From assembly GCA_016284315.1 (NCBI GenBank), contig JAEEOO010000049.1, positions 1-64,000 on the forward strand: a stretch of 64,000 nt of DNA. Direction: 5' to 3'. Positions 52,043 to 61,050 of the stretch are shown piece by piece. The position numbers and the translations under genes were made by a program. Each line of letters begins with the position of its first letter. Position 1 is the first letter of the stretch. The notes below the pieces were generated by a model, which saw nothing but the letters and a program-made list of their open reading frames with translations, was not told the DNA's origin and did not search any database. The stretch comes from Lachnospiraceae bacterium. Its GTDB lineage: Bacteria > Bacillota > Clostridia > Lachnospirales > Lachnospiraceae.

Positions 52043-54142
52043 TTAATCAAGTGCTTCGTTAAGCTTTTCGCTTCCGGGAACAACAAAGCGTCCCTCTTTG
52101 ATGATGTACTCTCTTGATCCGTCCTCGGCTACAGCCACGATATCACCAAGTTCATCATAAGGAATGGTGATGTCTGTGTGGCAGTTGAAGTATGCCTTTG
52201 CCGGATCTGTATGACGAAGTTCAGCAACCTCATTGGTGCGTGATACTATCTCTTTTTTATCCGGATTGTAAACTTTAATATCCTCTGAGTGTGAATAGCA
52301 GGTATCACCTACTGCGAAGTGAGGTCCGGTCTTCTCTGCAATGAGAATGGGAAGCTTAGCTTCAACGCCGTACTTTCTCGCAACGGTGTATGCTGTGGTG
52401 TTGGTTCCGATAGCAAACTCACCGATGGGTAATGTCTTGTGTCTGAAAAGGATATTTTCGGAAATATAATCGTTATTCTCTTTTTCTGTCTTGTAGTTTG
52501 AGCATGAAGACTTGTCGATCATACCGTCCTTGAAGTCGATCTCAAGGTTTCTAAACTCAAGTCCGTTAAGGAACACCTTGCTTACATGGAGCTTTCCTTC
52601 GGTTCCCTTAAGAACGGGCGAAGTAAATACCTCTCCAACAGGGATGTTTACGTCTGCTACGCAGTTCTCAAACTTGGTCTGCTTAGCGGGATCCTCCAGC
52701 TTCCATACATGAACGCGAAGATTTGTCTTGTTCTCGCCGCGTCCTGTAACCTCAACATACTCAGCCTTATCAAGCACATCGATGATCTTCTGCTGAATTC
52801 CCTGATAGAGCTTGTAATCAAGGGTATTGACCTTGATGATCTCCTCAAAGAATTTAGCGTATCCTTCAAGGCTCTTGTCAGGCAGGCACTCTCTGATCTC
52901 GGGAACGGGGAAAGCGATGATGGTAAAGCTTCTCTCTTCCTCGATGATGTACTTTCTCTGGGTCTGGCCAAGCTTTGTGATGTACTCGACATAGAGCTTA
53001 TTCTGCTCGTCAGACATGTGGATCGCATCCTTCTTGATGATGGGATCGAAGTCCTTCTCACCGAAACTCTCAACAACTGCGGGGCCCGCATAGCCCTTAG
53101 CCTCTGCCTTGAACTTCTCGAATGCGGTCTGAGTAGCCTCAAGATCGCGGTTGATGAAGTTACGATCAAAGTAAAGCGCTCTGTCATCCTTGTGATCGTA
53201 GTAGAACTGTCTGTTCACTTCGCCTCCGAAAAGTCTTGCTCTTCTGATGAGGGGCTTAAGATTAAGCTTTTCAAGATTCTTGATAGCCTTAGCGATCATT
53301 CTCTCAAATCCGATGGGATAGAGAACCTCTGCGCCGGACTTGATGGAAAGATCCTTTCCGGTCATCTCAAAGCCGATACGGTAACCTTCGGTGAAGGTGT
53401 TCGCCATGGTATCAATGGTCTCTTCAGGAAGGCTTGCGATGAACTTCGCAGTCTCGATCTCATTCTCACTGATGTAGAAACCGTATTTGTAAAGATATCT
53501 TACGTCTGAATAATCCTTGATACTCTCGATGATACCAACATATCTGTTAGCCTCGGGGCTAACCATAGCCTTAACACGCTTCTCGTTTGAAACATCGGCA
53601 TAATCGCTGAAGTACCAGTAAAGAGCATCCTTAACTTCAGAAGCCTCGGGAAGCCTATAAGCCTCGCCTTCTTCCGCATCATCCCTGGTGCTCATGAAGA
53701 TTCCGTATACTTCAAGGAAAAGTTCCGCTCTGATAACAAGCTCTTCCTGATCCTCTTCAAATGCAAAGCCAACGCATCTTCTAAGTTCAAAATATAATGC
53801 ACAAAGGAGCTTTCCGAGTTCCTCGCCAAGCTTTTTAACAGCAACCTCGGGATTTCCGAAGCACTTATCGTAATTAGCCTCGGTAATGTCCTCGTAAATC
53901 TTTGCGTTGTGCTCAGCAAGCTGCTCTAAAGTAGACTTTTCAAGTCCGCCCTGGGAAATAGCCTCCCATGTATCGCCGATCATAAGAAGGAAATCAGCGC
54001 ACTTCTCAAAATATTCTGCAAAGCTCTCGGGAAGAGGAGTCTTCTTATCTCTGAGCTCTGCTTTGATCTCCATTAATCTGGTGGTGGCAAGAAGCCATCT
54101 CTCAAAAATCACATCGTCATCTTTAATTTCTTCGTTCTTCAT
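52043..54142 (-). CDS. M29-like aminopeptidase with large N-terminal extension
   Basis: 699 residues, nearly twice the usual M29 length (about 410). The C-terminal half (about 330-699) shows M29 metal ligands: Glu in GEVFTSPVLKGTEGK, Glu in LPIGEFAIGTN, His in KTGPHFAVGDTCYSHSED, and His/Asp in CHTDITIPYDEL. The N-terminal half (1-320) is helical, without a recognised family, and may control access or oligomer form. It probably removes N-terminal amino acids in the cytoplasm. It lies between purE and two small membrane proteins and is likely its own unit. Confidence 0.85.
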   Translation of the reverse strand: MKNEEIKDDDVIFERWLLATTRLMEIKAELRDKKTPLPESFAEYFEKCADFLLMIGDTWEAISQGGLEKSTLEQLAEHNAKIYEDITEANYDKCFGNPEVAVKKLGEELGKLLCALYFELRRCVGFAFEEDQEELVIRAELFLEVYGIFMSTRDDAEEGEAYRLPEASEVKDALYWYFSDYADVSNEKRVKAMVSPEANRYVGIIESIKDYSDVRYLYKYGFYISENEIETAKFIASLPEETIDTMANTFTEGYRIGFEMTGKDLSIKSGAEVLYPIGFERMIAKAIKNLEKLNLKPLIRRARLFGGEVNRQFYYDHKDDRALYFDRNFINRDLEATQTAFEKFKAEAKGYAGPAVVESFGEKDFDPIIKKDAIHMSDEQNKLYVEYITKLGQTQRKYIIEEERSFTIIAFPVPEIRECLPDKSLEGYAKFFEEIIKVNTLDYKLYQGIQQKIIDVLDKAEYVEVTGRGENKTNLRVHVWKLEDPAKQTKFENCVADVNIPVGEVFTSPVLKGTEGKLHVSKVFLNGLEFRNLEIDFKDGMIDKSSCSNYKTEKENNDYISENILFRHKTLPIGEFAIGTNTTAYTVARKYGVEAKLPILIAEKTGPHFAVGDTCYSHSEDIKVYNPDKKEIVSRTNEVAELRHTDPAKAYFNCHTDITIPYDELGDIVAVAEDGSREYIIKEGRFVVPGSEKLNEALD

Positions 54143-54198
54143 AAAAACCTCGTAAATCTAAATCTGTTCCTAACCGTTCTATCCTGCGCTGTCCAAGA

Positions 54199-54510
54199 TC
54201 AATCGGGAATCCACAAAATAAAACCCGCCGCTACAATGGCAAGCACGTTAAGTACCAGCCCGATCGTCGGGAAAAGACGGAACGTATCTTTTAACTTGAA
54301 ACTGTAGAGGGCAAGAACTGCCCCAACAATAGAATAAATCAGAGTAAGAAAACCCGCGGCGCCGAACCTGAAGGGCACGTCGCCAACCAAAACAAAGCTT
54401 CTTACAATAGCGAAAACATAGGAACCTATGCTCACTGCCCCAAGGACAGTGGACATGATCCCAAGAAGCGGGTGCTTTTTATTTGTAAAAATATAACTAC
54501 GCTTTTTCAA
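54199..54510 (-). CDS. Small four-helix membrane protein (DUF6142-like)
   Basis: 103 residues from a TTG start with AAGGGTGAAG upstream. Three to four membrane helices fill almost the whole length (about 15-38, 47-68, 80-101), after a basic start MKKRSYIFTNKKHP. It resembles small Firmicute DUF6142 proteins. It begins 12 nt after the stop of another small membrane protein that overlaps pyrE, so it is in the pyrE operon. Function unknown. Confidence 0.75.
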   Translation of the reverse strand: MKKRSYIFTNKKHPLLGIMSTVLGAVSIGSYVFAIVRSFVLVGDVPFRFGAAGFLTLIYSIVGAVLALYSFKLKDTFRLFPTIGLVLNVLAIVAAGFILWIPD

Positions 54511-54522
54511 AAAACTTCACCC

Positions 54523-54699
54523 TTAGAAAAGAAGGTTATCTTTTTTGGCAAGAAGTCTTGCCCCGGAAATGATAGCCAGCACGCCTGCTGCCACGCCAAG
54601 CACGATCATAACCGCGCCTACTGCAATATTGCCGCTGCCTACATTGTTCATTGTCTTGTAGATGTCTTCCTTCATATCGGATCCTCCTGTGCCGGCCAT
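54523..54699 (-). CDS. Small single-helix membrane protein
   Basis: 58 residues from ATG 54699 (AGGAGA 7 nt upstream); a second good start is ATG 54675, with AGGAGG 7 nt upstream. One membrane helix covers about the middle (VGSGNIAVGAVMIVLGVAAG). The ribosome site lies in the end of pyrE, so translation is coupled. It probably acts with the next small membrane protein (54199-54510). No family is recognised. Confidence 0.7.
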   Translation of the reverse strand: MAGTGGSDMKEDIYKTMNNVGSGNIAVGAVMIVLGVAAGVLAIISGARLLAKKDNLLF

Positions 54700-54712
54700 A
54701 TCCTTATCTCCT

Positions 54713-55390
54713 TTACACTCCGTACTGTTTGTAATACTCATCGATCGCAGCCTTTAAGCTGTCATCGATAACAATTTCGCCCTTACAAGGCTTATTATAC
54801 AATGCTTCCACAACATCCGCCATAGAAACAATTGCGTGTGCGGGGAAGCCGTAGGTTTCTGTTATCTCTTCAAGGGCACTCTTTACGCCGCCAAGTCCCT
54901 TTTCCATGCGGTTAAGGGAAACCATAAGTCCAACGATCTCAACGTTTGCAGCTCCTCTAACCTTGGGAACGGTCTCTTCCATGGACTTTCCGGAAGTGGT
55001 AACGTCCTCGATCATAACGACTCTGTCGCCGTCCTTTAAACTGCTTCCGAGGAATGAGCCCTTGTCTGCGCCGTGATCCTTCTCCTCTTTTCTGTCAGAG
55101 CAATATCTGATCTCTTTTCCGTAAAGTTCTGAGAAAGCTACTGCAGTAACAACGCTGATGGGGATTCCCTTGTAAGCGGGTCCGAAAAGAACGTCGAAAT
55201 CATCTCCGTAAACATCGTGGATAGCCTTTGCGTAGTACTCGCCGAGACGCTTAAGCTGGCTTCCTGTTACATATGCTCCCGCATTCATAAAGAAAGGGGA
55301 TTTTCTTCCGCTTTTTAATGTAAAGTCACCGAATTTAAGGACTTTGCTCTCTACCATAAATTCGATAAATTCCTGTTTGTACTGTTCCAT
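54713..55390 (-). CDS. pyrE: Orotate phosphoribosyltransferase
   Basis: 225 residues. FTLKSGRKSPFFMNAGAYVTG at the start and the PRPP-binding VVMIEDVTTSGKSMEETVPKV are diagnostic. It couples orotate and PRPP to OMP in pyrimidine synthesis. GGGAGG precedes the ATG. It is followed by two coupled small membrane proteins; no pyrF is nearby. Confidence 0.97.
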   Translation of the reverse strand: MEQYKQEFIEFMVESKVLKFGDFTLKSGRKSPFFMNAGAYVTGSQLKRLGEYYAKAIHDVYGDDFDVLFGPAYKGIPISVVTAVAFSELYGKEIRYCSDRKEEKDHGADKGSFLGSSLKDGDRVVMIEDVTTSGKSMEETVPKVRGAANVEIVGLMVSLNRMEKGLGGVKSALEEITETYGFPAHAIVSMADVVEALYNKPCKGEIVIDDSLKAAIDEYYKQYGV

Positions 55391-55444
55391 TTAAACTTCC
55401 TCCCAAAGACTTAAGTTCAAGTAATAGCTGCTGTATCAAACTCG

Positions 55445-56134
55445 TCAGATCACTCTGACTCCGTAATATCCCAAAATGATGATAGCCATGATAAGAATAT
55501 GGATCAAAATGAAGCAGACTCCAACGCCGATCTGAATTCCTACCTGTGTCTTCCATGTGGGCTTTTCGTTTAAGATTCCGATGTGGTAAAGCACATAGCA
55601 GAAGAAAGAATAAACGATCACAAGGATGATCATCCATACAAGGATCTTCACCACATGCTCGGGGATATTGGGGAACAGGAGCAGTGCAAAGAAAGTCATG
55701 TCCACGCCGCCTGTTGAGAATTTACCAAACCACTTTGCGGCCTGGACGAAATTCTTTTTCTTGATGATATAAAGCCCCATAAGACCCTGATAGAGCTCCT
55801 TGATGATAAAGATTCCAAGGAAAACCCACATTAGGGGGGACCCGATTTTTTCAGTAATCCTGATGCCGAGAGTAATGGCGAGAACGCCCTGCGTCAGCTT
55901 GTCGGCTATTGGATCGAGCATCTTTCCCCAATCGGTCACCATATTGAATTTGCGGGCAACTTTTCCGTCGAAAAGATCGGAAAGAATGGAAAGAAGAAGA
56001 GCCACAAGAGCGATGATATAATTCCTGTCGCCAATGGTCTCAACTTTCAAATAGAAGATCATGAATACGGGCAGCATCAGAATCCTGAAATAGCCCATAA
56101 GGTTTGGAATGTTAAAATAGTCTCGTTTTCTCAT
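55445..56134 (-). CDS. CDP-alcohol phosphatidyltransferase (PgsA-like)
   Basis: 229 residues with about six membrane helices. The family motif DG-x2-AR-x8-G-x3-D-x3-D is complete in LFDGKVARKFNMVTDWGKML followed by DPIADK (about 54-79). It would join CDP-diacylglycerol with an alcohol, most likely glycerol-3-phosphate, giving phosphatidylglycerol-phosphate. Its length is slightly above PgsA (about 180-190) owing to a C-terminal membrane extension, so another alcohol substrate is possible. Monocistronic or with pyrE. Confidence 0.88.
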   Translation of the reverse strand: MRKRDYFNIPNLMGYFRILMLPVFMIFYLKVETIGDRNYIIALVALLLSILSDLFDGKVARKFNMVTDWGKMLDPIADKLTQGVLAITLGIRITEKIGSPLMWVFLGIFIIKELYQGLMGLYIIKKKNFVQAAKWFGKFSTGGVDMTFFALLLFPNIPEHVVKILVWMIILVIVYSFFCYVLYHIGILNEKPTWKTQVGIQIGVGVCFILIHILIMAIIILGYYGVRVI

Positions 56135-56151
56135 ATTGTCCCTTATTAAAA

Positions 56152-56178
56152 AGCAGGTGGAGTTTCTCTCCGCCTGCT
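56152..56178 (-). terminator. Terminator of the clostripain-like gene
   Basis: 11-bp arms AGCAGGYGGAG / CTCCRCCTGCT with one wobble, followed by TTTTTAATAAG on the minus strand, about 50 nt after the stop. Confidence 0.85.
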
Positions 56179-56230
56179 ATATTTTAAAGCATAACTATCT
56201 TTTTTTCAAGGTACAACTGTTCAGGTCGAA

Positions 56231-57898
56231 CTACCAGCCATAATCGTCATCATAGTAATAACTGAAGTAATCATAGTCATCATCGTAATAATCGTAATCG
56301 TAGCAACTGTAGTCGTCACAGCCAAAGTCTCCCCAGATGTCCCAGTCGTCCCAGTAATCATCGCAGGAATCACCGCCGTAGAGCCAGCTGTCCCAGTCAT
56401 AATCATCGTCATAGCTGTCCCAGCCGTCCCAGTCGTCTTCCCAGTCGCTGTAATCGTAATAGGATCCAAGACCTGCCGCACTGACAAACTTTTCAAGCCA
56501 TGCAATATATTCTGCATCAAAGCTGCAATTGGTAAAGATCCTCTTTAGATCCGCATAAAACACTGCGTCACCATAGGGAAGGGTAACGGAAATACCCGTA
56601 AGGTCCTTGTCCCCTTCGCTTGCCGCCATATAAACTATGGCGTTGTCAAGAGCTGCCCTTAATGCGCTTGATTCTGCCGTGTCGATATTTGATGCAACCG
56701 CCATGATATCGGTAACATAGTACTCCGACATCTCCGGCTCTCCCTCTTCGGAATAGTAATCAGAAAAGCTGAAGTCATCCCAGGAATCGGAAAACCTGGG
56801 CTTTATCAGAGGATGGATGCGGCCGTTATCTTCTCTCTGAACAGGGCGGCTGTAGTTGCTGTTTAAAAGAGTGCTTTCATTGGCGTAAGCAAAATCAGTC
56901 CAGGTCTGCCAAAGAACCCTAAGCATAGCCTGGTCTATAACGGCAAGGATCGAGTCATCTCCGGCATAGCTGTCCTCCACATTTGCCTGAACCATCGCGT
57001 CCACTATCTCTTTTCCAAGCTGAGGTGTTGAAATTGAAGTATTCTCATAAAGCGCGCTGAGCCAAGGGGTATAATTCCAGCCAAGCCCTGATTCAAAGTC
57101 CTCGGAAAGAACAGCGTAATCGCAATAATCGTAAAGAGCTGCGCAGACTTCAAGGCAGGACATGATACAGCAGTCCATACCGATAAAGTCAAAATACACT
57201 CCGCCTCTTGAAAGAGCGGTCTGCATCTCGTCTATTGTAAGAGACGCGTACTCATCTTCGTTCCATTCATCGGAACCAAAACCGTAAACAGGTCCGCCTC
57301 CGTGGTCCCAGAAAAGAAGGATGTATCTGTCTGCGGGATAATTGGCGGCTCCCCAGGCAATAAAATCCGAAAGCGCGTTGGGATCTGTACAGTCAAGTTG
57401 TCCCATATCGTCTTTAACAAGATTAACTCCGCTTCCGTCAACGGAATATATCTGGCTCTTTCTCGAAGAAATACCGTAATTGGTCCATTTCTTGGTTCCC
57501 ATGGTCTGAACAAGGACGTTTACTTTATCGGAACTGCCCGCCTTAACCATCTCGGAAAGGTCTGTCGAAGCTTCACCCGATTCGCTTTCAAGATCGGAAC
57601 CGTTCATGTAGATAAGGACAGTTACTGTATCCTCTCCGTTTCCTTTAAGCTTAACCTTTGGTTCTCTTACTGCGCCGTTTTCCAAAAGACCGGCCGCAAC
57701 CGCTGTCTGGGCAGCCATGGTGCCTGATGAATAAATGTTTCCTGTGCCGTTTCCGGTTCCTGATGTCGATGTACTTTCCGTTTCCTCATCCTCAAGAAGG
57801 TAATCAAGGAATGATATCGGTGCACAACCGGTATTCACAACAAGACAAAAGGCCGTAATAAGCGACACGATCGCTTTTGAAATTATTCTTTTTCTCAT
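56231..57898 (-). CDS. Clostripain-family (C11) cysteine peptidase with Asp/Tyr/Trp-rich tail
   Basis: 555 residues. The signal peptide ends near VNTGC (Cys25; a weak lipobox), so it is lipid-anchored or secreted. The C11 catalytic histidine is in LLFWDHGGGPVYGFG and the cysteine in FIGMDCCIMS. Clostripain relatives cleave after arginine. The last roughly 75 residues (about 480-555) are almost only Asp, Tyr, Trp, Ser and Gly (DDDYDWDSW, YDYDYYDDDYDYFS), a highly acidic aromatic tail. It may bind metal or cell wall. It is divergent from the DUF4317 gene. Confidence 0.87.
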   Translation of the reverse strand: MRKRIISKAIVSLITAFCLVVNTGCAPISFLDYLLEDEETESTSTSGTGNGTGNIYSSGTMAAQTAVAAGLLENGAVREPKVKLKGNGEDTVTVLIYMNGSDLESESGEASTDLSEMVKAGSSDKVNVLVQTMGTKKWTNYGISSRKSQIYSVDGSGVNLVKDDMGQLDCTDPNALSDFIAWGAANYPADRYILLFWDHGGGPVYGFGSDEWNEDEYASLTIDEMQTALSRGGVYFDFIGMDCCIMSCLEVCAALYDYCDYAVLSEDFESGLGWNYTPWLSALYENTSISTPQLGKEIVDAMVQANVEDSYAGDDSILAVIDQAMLRVLWQTWTDFAYANESTLLNSNYSRPVQREDNGRIHPLIKPRFSDSWDDFSFSDYYSEEGEPEMSEYYVTDIMAVASNIDTAESSALRAALDNAIVYMAASEGDKDLTGISVTLPYGDAVFYADLKRIFTNCSFDAEYIAWLEKFVSAAGLGSYYDYSDWEDDWDGWDSYDDDYDWDSWLYGGDSCDDYWDDWDIWGDFGCDDYSCYDYDYYDDDYDYFSYYYDDDYGW

Positions 57899-57942
57899 AT
57901 GCTTTCTCTCTTTTAGATCTTCTAAAGTTATAATTCTCTCTC

Positions 57943-57971
57943 TTTAAGAAATCCGAAAGATATTATATAAT
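57943..57971 (+). promoter_or_regulatory. Promoter of the DUF4317 gene
   Basis: -35 TTTAAG (57943-57948) and consensus -10 TATAAT (57966-57971) with a 17-bp spacer, 29 nt before the start codon. Confidence 0.65.
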
Positions 57972-58000
57972 AGACTCACTAATTTTTTAAGAGGTAAACC

Positions 58001-59158
58001 ATGAATAAATCAGAATTAAGTGAATTAAAGAAGCTTTATACTCAGAAAAAATGCTCTGTTCAGCGTATCGCAGGATGCTTCGTTGACGGAGACAAGAATA
58101 AAAAGAGCACCTTTAACCGCTCATTCCTCGGAATTCCCGAAGAAGAAATGTTTAAGTACTTTGAGATCTTCAGAAAGCCCCTTTCCGGTAACCCCGGCAA
58201 GACCTGTATCGACCTTACTTTTCCTCTTGAAGAGACAACCGAAGACAGCCCTCAGGGATTTCTTTTAAAGCTTAGGAGCAGTGAACTTAAGGACGAGGCC
58301 CTTCTTGATGAATATTACAACAAGATCATCTCTTCTTTTGAGTTCGTTGGAAGCTATCTCATCATGGTAGTTCATGACGTTTACGACGTTCCGGGAAAGA
58401 CCACCGACGGACTTGAAGTTGAGGACGCATCTACCGAGATCTACGATTACATTTACACCGTGCTTTGCCCCGTGACTCTTTCAGAGCCAGGCCTTGCATG
58501 GGATGAGGAAACCGGTTCATTCCACAACCGTGTACGTGACTGGGTTGTTGAGCTTCCCATCAAAGCATTCCTTTATCCTTCATTTAACGACCGCTCCGGA
58601 GATATCAGCAGCCTGACCTATTATTCAAAGGACAGCGAGAATCTGGGTGAAGAAATGCTCGACCTTCTCTTTGGTGTCAGCACTCCCCTTTCAGCAGGCG
58701 GTCAGAAAGAAACCTTCCAGGCTCTTGTTGAGGAAACCCTTGGAGAGACCTGCGAATTCGAAGCGATCAAGAATATTCACGAAAAGATGGCAGAACTTAT
58801 CGAAGAGCACAAGGAAGAGCTTGAGCCCCTTGTTCTTGACAAAACCGAGGTTAAGAACCTTTTCGCCAACAGCGGTGTTAAGAATGAGAAGATGGTGGAA
58901 TTTGATGAGCACTATGAAAAAGCTGCAGGAACCGATACTCCCATCTACATGAGCAATGTTTTCAACACCCGCTCATTTGATGTAAAGACTCCCGATGTAA
59001 CCATCAAGGTTAAGCCCGACCGCACAGACCTTATCGGTGAAAGAACAGTGGATGACAGGCCCTGCCTCGTTATCGAACTCAACGGTGATGTTGAGGTTAA
59101 CGGAATCGCAGTAAGATCCGGCGCCGCTCCTGCCGAAAGCTCAGACGTAGAGTTCTGA
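58001..59158 (+). CDS. DUF4317 family protein
   Basis: 385 residues, full length. The start NKSELSELKKLYTQKKCSVQRIAGCFVDGDKNK and the passage FLYPSFNDRSGDISSLTYYSK are typical of DUF4317, common in Lachnospiraceae and Ruminococcaceae. It has no signal peptide or membrane segment. The last 90 residues are predicted mixed alpha/beta with two beta strands near the end (CLVIELNGDVEVNGIAV). The function is unknown. It is one of three plus-strand genes and ends at a shared terminator. Confidence 0.9.
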   Translation: MNKSELSELKKLYTQKKCSVQRIAGCFVDGDKNKKSTFNRSFLGIPEEEMFKYFEIFRKPLSGNPGKTCIDLTFPLEETTEDSPQGFLLKLRSSELKDEALLDEYYNKIISSFEFVGSYLIMVVHDVYDVPGKTTDGLEVEDASTEIYDYIYTVLCPVTLSEPGLAWDEETGSFHNRVRDWVVELPIKAFLYPSFNDRSGDISSLTYYSKDSENLGEEMLDLLFGVSTPLSAGGQKETFQALVEETLGETCEFEAIKNIHEKMAELIEEHKEELEPLVLDKTEVKNLFANSGVKNEKMVEFDEHYEKAAGTDTPIYMSNVFNTRSFDVKTPDVTIKVKPDRTDLIGERTVDDRPCLVIELNGDVEVNGIAVRSGAAPAESSDVEF

Positions 59159-59209
59159 TCTTCGTTCCAAGAACCTATGGTCTAAGTACAATAAAATAAT
59201 GCAAACTAA

Positions 59210-59238
59210 AAGGGATTGTTTTAAAAGAACAATCCCTT
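59210..59238. terminator. Bidirectional terminator between DUF4317 and mntP
   Basis: A perfect 11-bp hairpin AAGGGATTGTT / AACAATCCCTT. It overlaps the last codons of mntP. On the minus strand TTTAGTTTG follows, on the plus strand AATTAAT. Confidence 0.75.
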
Positions 59239-59853
59239 AATTAATATCTCTATTCCTATTCCTATAAGGACTCCGCCGCCAACGATGCAGGCATATTTTC
59301 CAAGTCCTTTTCCAACAAATTTTCCAAGCTTTAATCCAAGGATGCAAAGAATAAATGTTACCACCGCAATGATGATGGATGATACCAAAGCTGTAGTCAC
59401 ATGATAATCCGCAACGGTAAGTCCTACGGAAAGGGCATCGATGGAAGTAGCGATTCCCTGCACCACCAAAAGTCCGAATCCAAGAACAGGCTTCTCTTCC
59501 TCCTCCACGGGAGTAATGCCCTTGGCTTTGAGAGCCTTTTCCTTCTTGATATCCGCCAGGGTCTCGATTATCATCTTTCCGCCGATGAAAAGTAGAAGTA
59601 TGAATCCCACCCAGGGAATGGCTCTTCTTAAGCCTCCGAAAATGGCGATTATGGTATGGACCATTACCCAACCGATCATAGGCATTGCAAACTGGAAGAA
59701 TGCATAACACCCGGCAACGATACTCATCTTGCCGGGTTTCATATTGGGTTCGCTTAAGCCGTTCGCAACGGAAACGGAAAAGGCGTCCATGGCCAGTCCC
59801 ACACCAAAGAGAAGGCTGTTTATTATAAGCATTATTGTAATTTCGTTAGTCAT
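59221..59853 (-). CDS. mntP: Manganese efflux pump MntP
   Basis: 210 residues with six membrane helices. The two family repeats with buried Asp are GLAMDAFSVSVANG (about 19-32) and GIATSIDALSVGLT (about 135-148). It exports Mn2+. It starts 4 nt after the GH25 gene, with no clear ribosome site, so coupling is likely. No manganese (yybP-ykoY) riboswitch is seen upstream. Confidence 0.94.
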   Translation of the reverse strand: MTNEITIMLIINSLLFGVGLAMDAFSVSVANGLSEPNMKPGKMSIVAGCYAFFQFAMPMIGWVMVHTIIAIFGGLRRAIPWVGFILLLFIGGKMIIETLADIKKEKALKAKGITPVEEEEKPVLGFGLLVVQGIATSIDALSVGLTVADYHVTTALVSSIIIAVVTFILCILGLKLGKFVGKGLGKYACIVGGGVLIGIGIEILIKGLFF

Positions 59854-59857
59854 TATA

Positions 59858-61030
59858 TTACCACAAAGGCTCCAGTCCGATATTCATGTCAACGTTGCCC
59901 TGAATGCCGTCAACTTTACCGGAATCCTTGTACTGCCAGATATCGTATTTGTAAGGGAAGTAAAGGGATGAAGAATACCATGCATACCACTTGGGTATCT
60001 CTTCAAGACGCTCATTCTCCACATAGAGAGCTCCCATTTCTGTATTAAAATAGATCATGGGCTTGTAGCCCGCATCTGAAACAGTCTTGCAGAAAGCAAG
60101 GATCACGTCAGTTCTCTCAGTGGGAGTAAGGGCATCCATTCTGGGATTCTTGCCCGCAACTCTCTCAACGTCGATGACGATGGGAACACCTTTATCATAG
60201 CCTTCAAGCTTTTCGATGGCAGACTCTGCTTCCTCGATAGCTTCAGCCTCGGTTATCGCCTGGCTGAATACATAGAGTCCGTACTTAAGTCCTGCTGCAG
60301 AAGCTCCCGCAAGGTTCTTCTCGACCATGGAGTCCTCCACAAGTCTTCCTGTTCCGTATCCTCTGTAATGAGAACGGATAATAACAAACTCTACGCCGTC
60401 GTTCTTAACCTTGGTCCAATTAACATTGCCCTGATACTCGGAAATATCAATACCCTTGTGGGAGATAACATTTCCCTCTTCGTCGGTGTACTGGAGCTCG
60501 CCGTTTTCAAGTTCCTTGATCCTGTCCTGAACAAGTTCACTCATCTTAAGGGATCTGTTGATCTCAAGGAAATGATAAGCGCTGTTGCTGACAACAACAA
60601 TGTTGTTGGGATAGAGGAGCCTAAAGGTCTCGATTGAGGAATTGCTGGAAAGAAGGGTCTTCTTAATGAAATCAAGAAGGTCGTTACGTCCAACCGCATA
60701 GCCCTGAGCCTTTGCCTGTACGGCAGCAGCCTCGATCTCATCTTCCTTAAGAGCCTGGGCATCTTCCTTAACCTCAGTGATCATTTCGTTCATTTGGGTC
60801 TCTGTATAAACAGGAAACTCACCGTTGGCATCTTCTTTGACAACGGCGTATTTTCCTGAAAAGTATGCCATGGCAATAAGGCCGGCGATAAGCAGGAACA
60901 CAACAACAATGCTGATCAAAAATGCCAGCGCGGCAGTTGTTCCTTTTCCGCCCCTTCTCTTATTTCCTCTTTTAGGCTCCCTTTCGGTTTCCTCTAAATC
61001 TTCTTCCAAATCGTAATCCTGAATGTCCAT
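59858..61030 (-). CDS. GH25 muramidase, membrane-anchored
   Basis: 390 residues. A charged cytoplasmic start (1-28, EDLEETEREPKRGNKRRGG) leads to one membrane helix (about 32-57), a helical stalk (about 60-180) and a GH25 domain (about 192-390). Catalytic residues lie in GIDISEYQG and in VIDVERVAG (the DxE pair). It would cut peptidoglycan between MurNAc and GlcNAc. It follows the TPR gene by 20 nt and precedes mntP by 4 nt. Confidence 0.93.
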   Translation of the reverse strand: MDIQDYDLEEDLEETEREPKRGNKRRGGKGTTAALAFLISIVVVFLLIAGLIAMAYFSGKYAVVKEDANGEFPVYTETQMNEMITEVKEDAQALKEDEIEAAAVQAKAQGYAVGRNDLLDFIKKTLLSSNSSIETFRLLYPNNIVVVSNSAYHFLEINRSLKMSELVQDRIKELENGELQYTDEEGNVISHKGIDISEYQGNVNWTKVKNDGVEFVIIRSHYRGYGTGRLVEDSMVEKNLAGASAAGLKYGLYVFSQAITEAEAIEEAESAIEKLEGYDKGVPIVIDVERVAGKNPRMDALTPTERTDVILAFCKTVSDAGYKPMIYFNTEMGALYVENERLEEIPKWYAWYSSSLYFPYKYDIWQYKDSGKVDGIQGNVDMNIGLEPLW

Positions 61031-61050
61031 TTATACTCCGATGATCCGCA

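Noticed and set aside
59854-61050. Manganese (yybP-ykoY) riboswitch for mntP
   Set aside because: mntP is 4 nt behind the GH25 gene; no leader space exists and no riboswitch core was seen.
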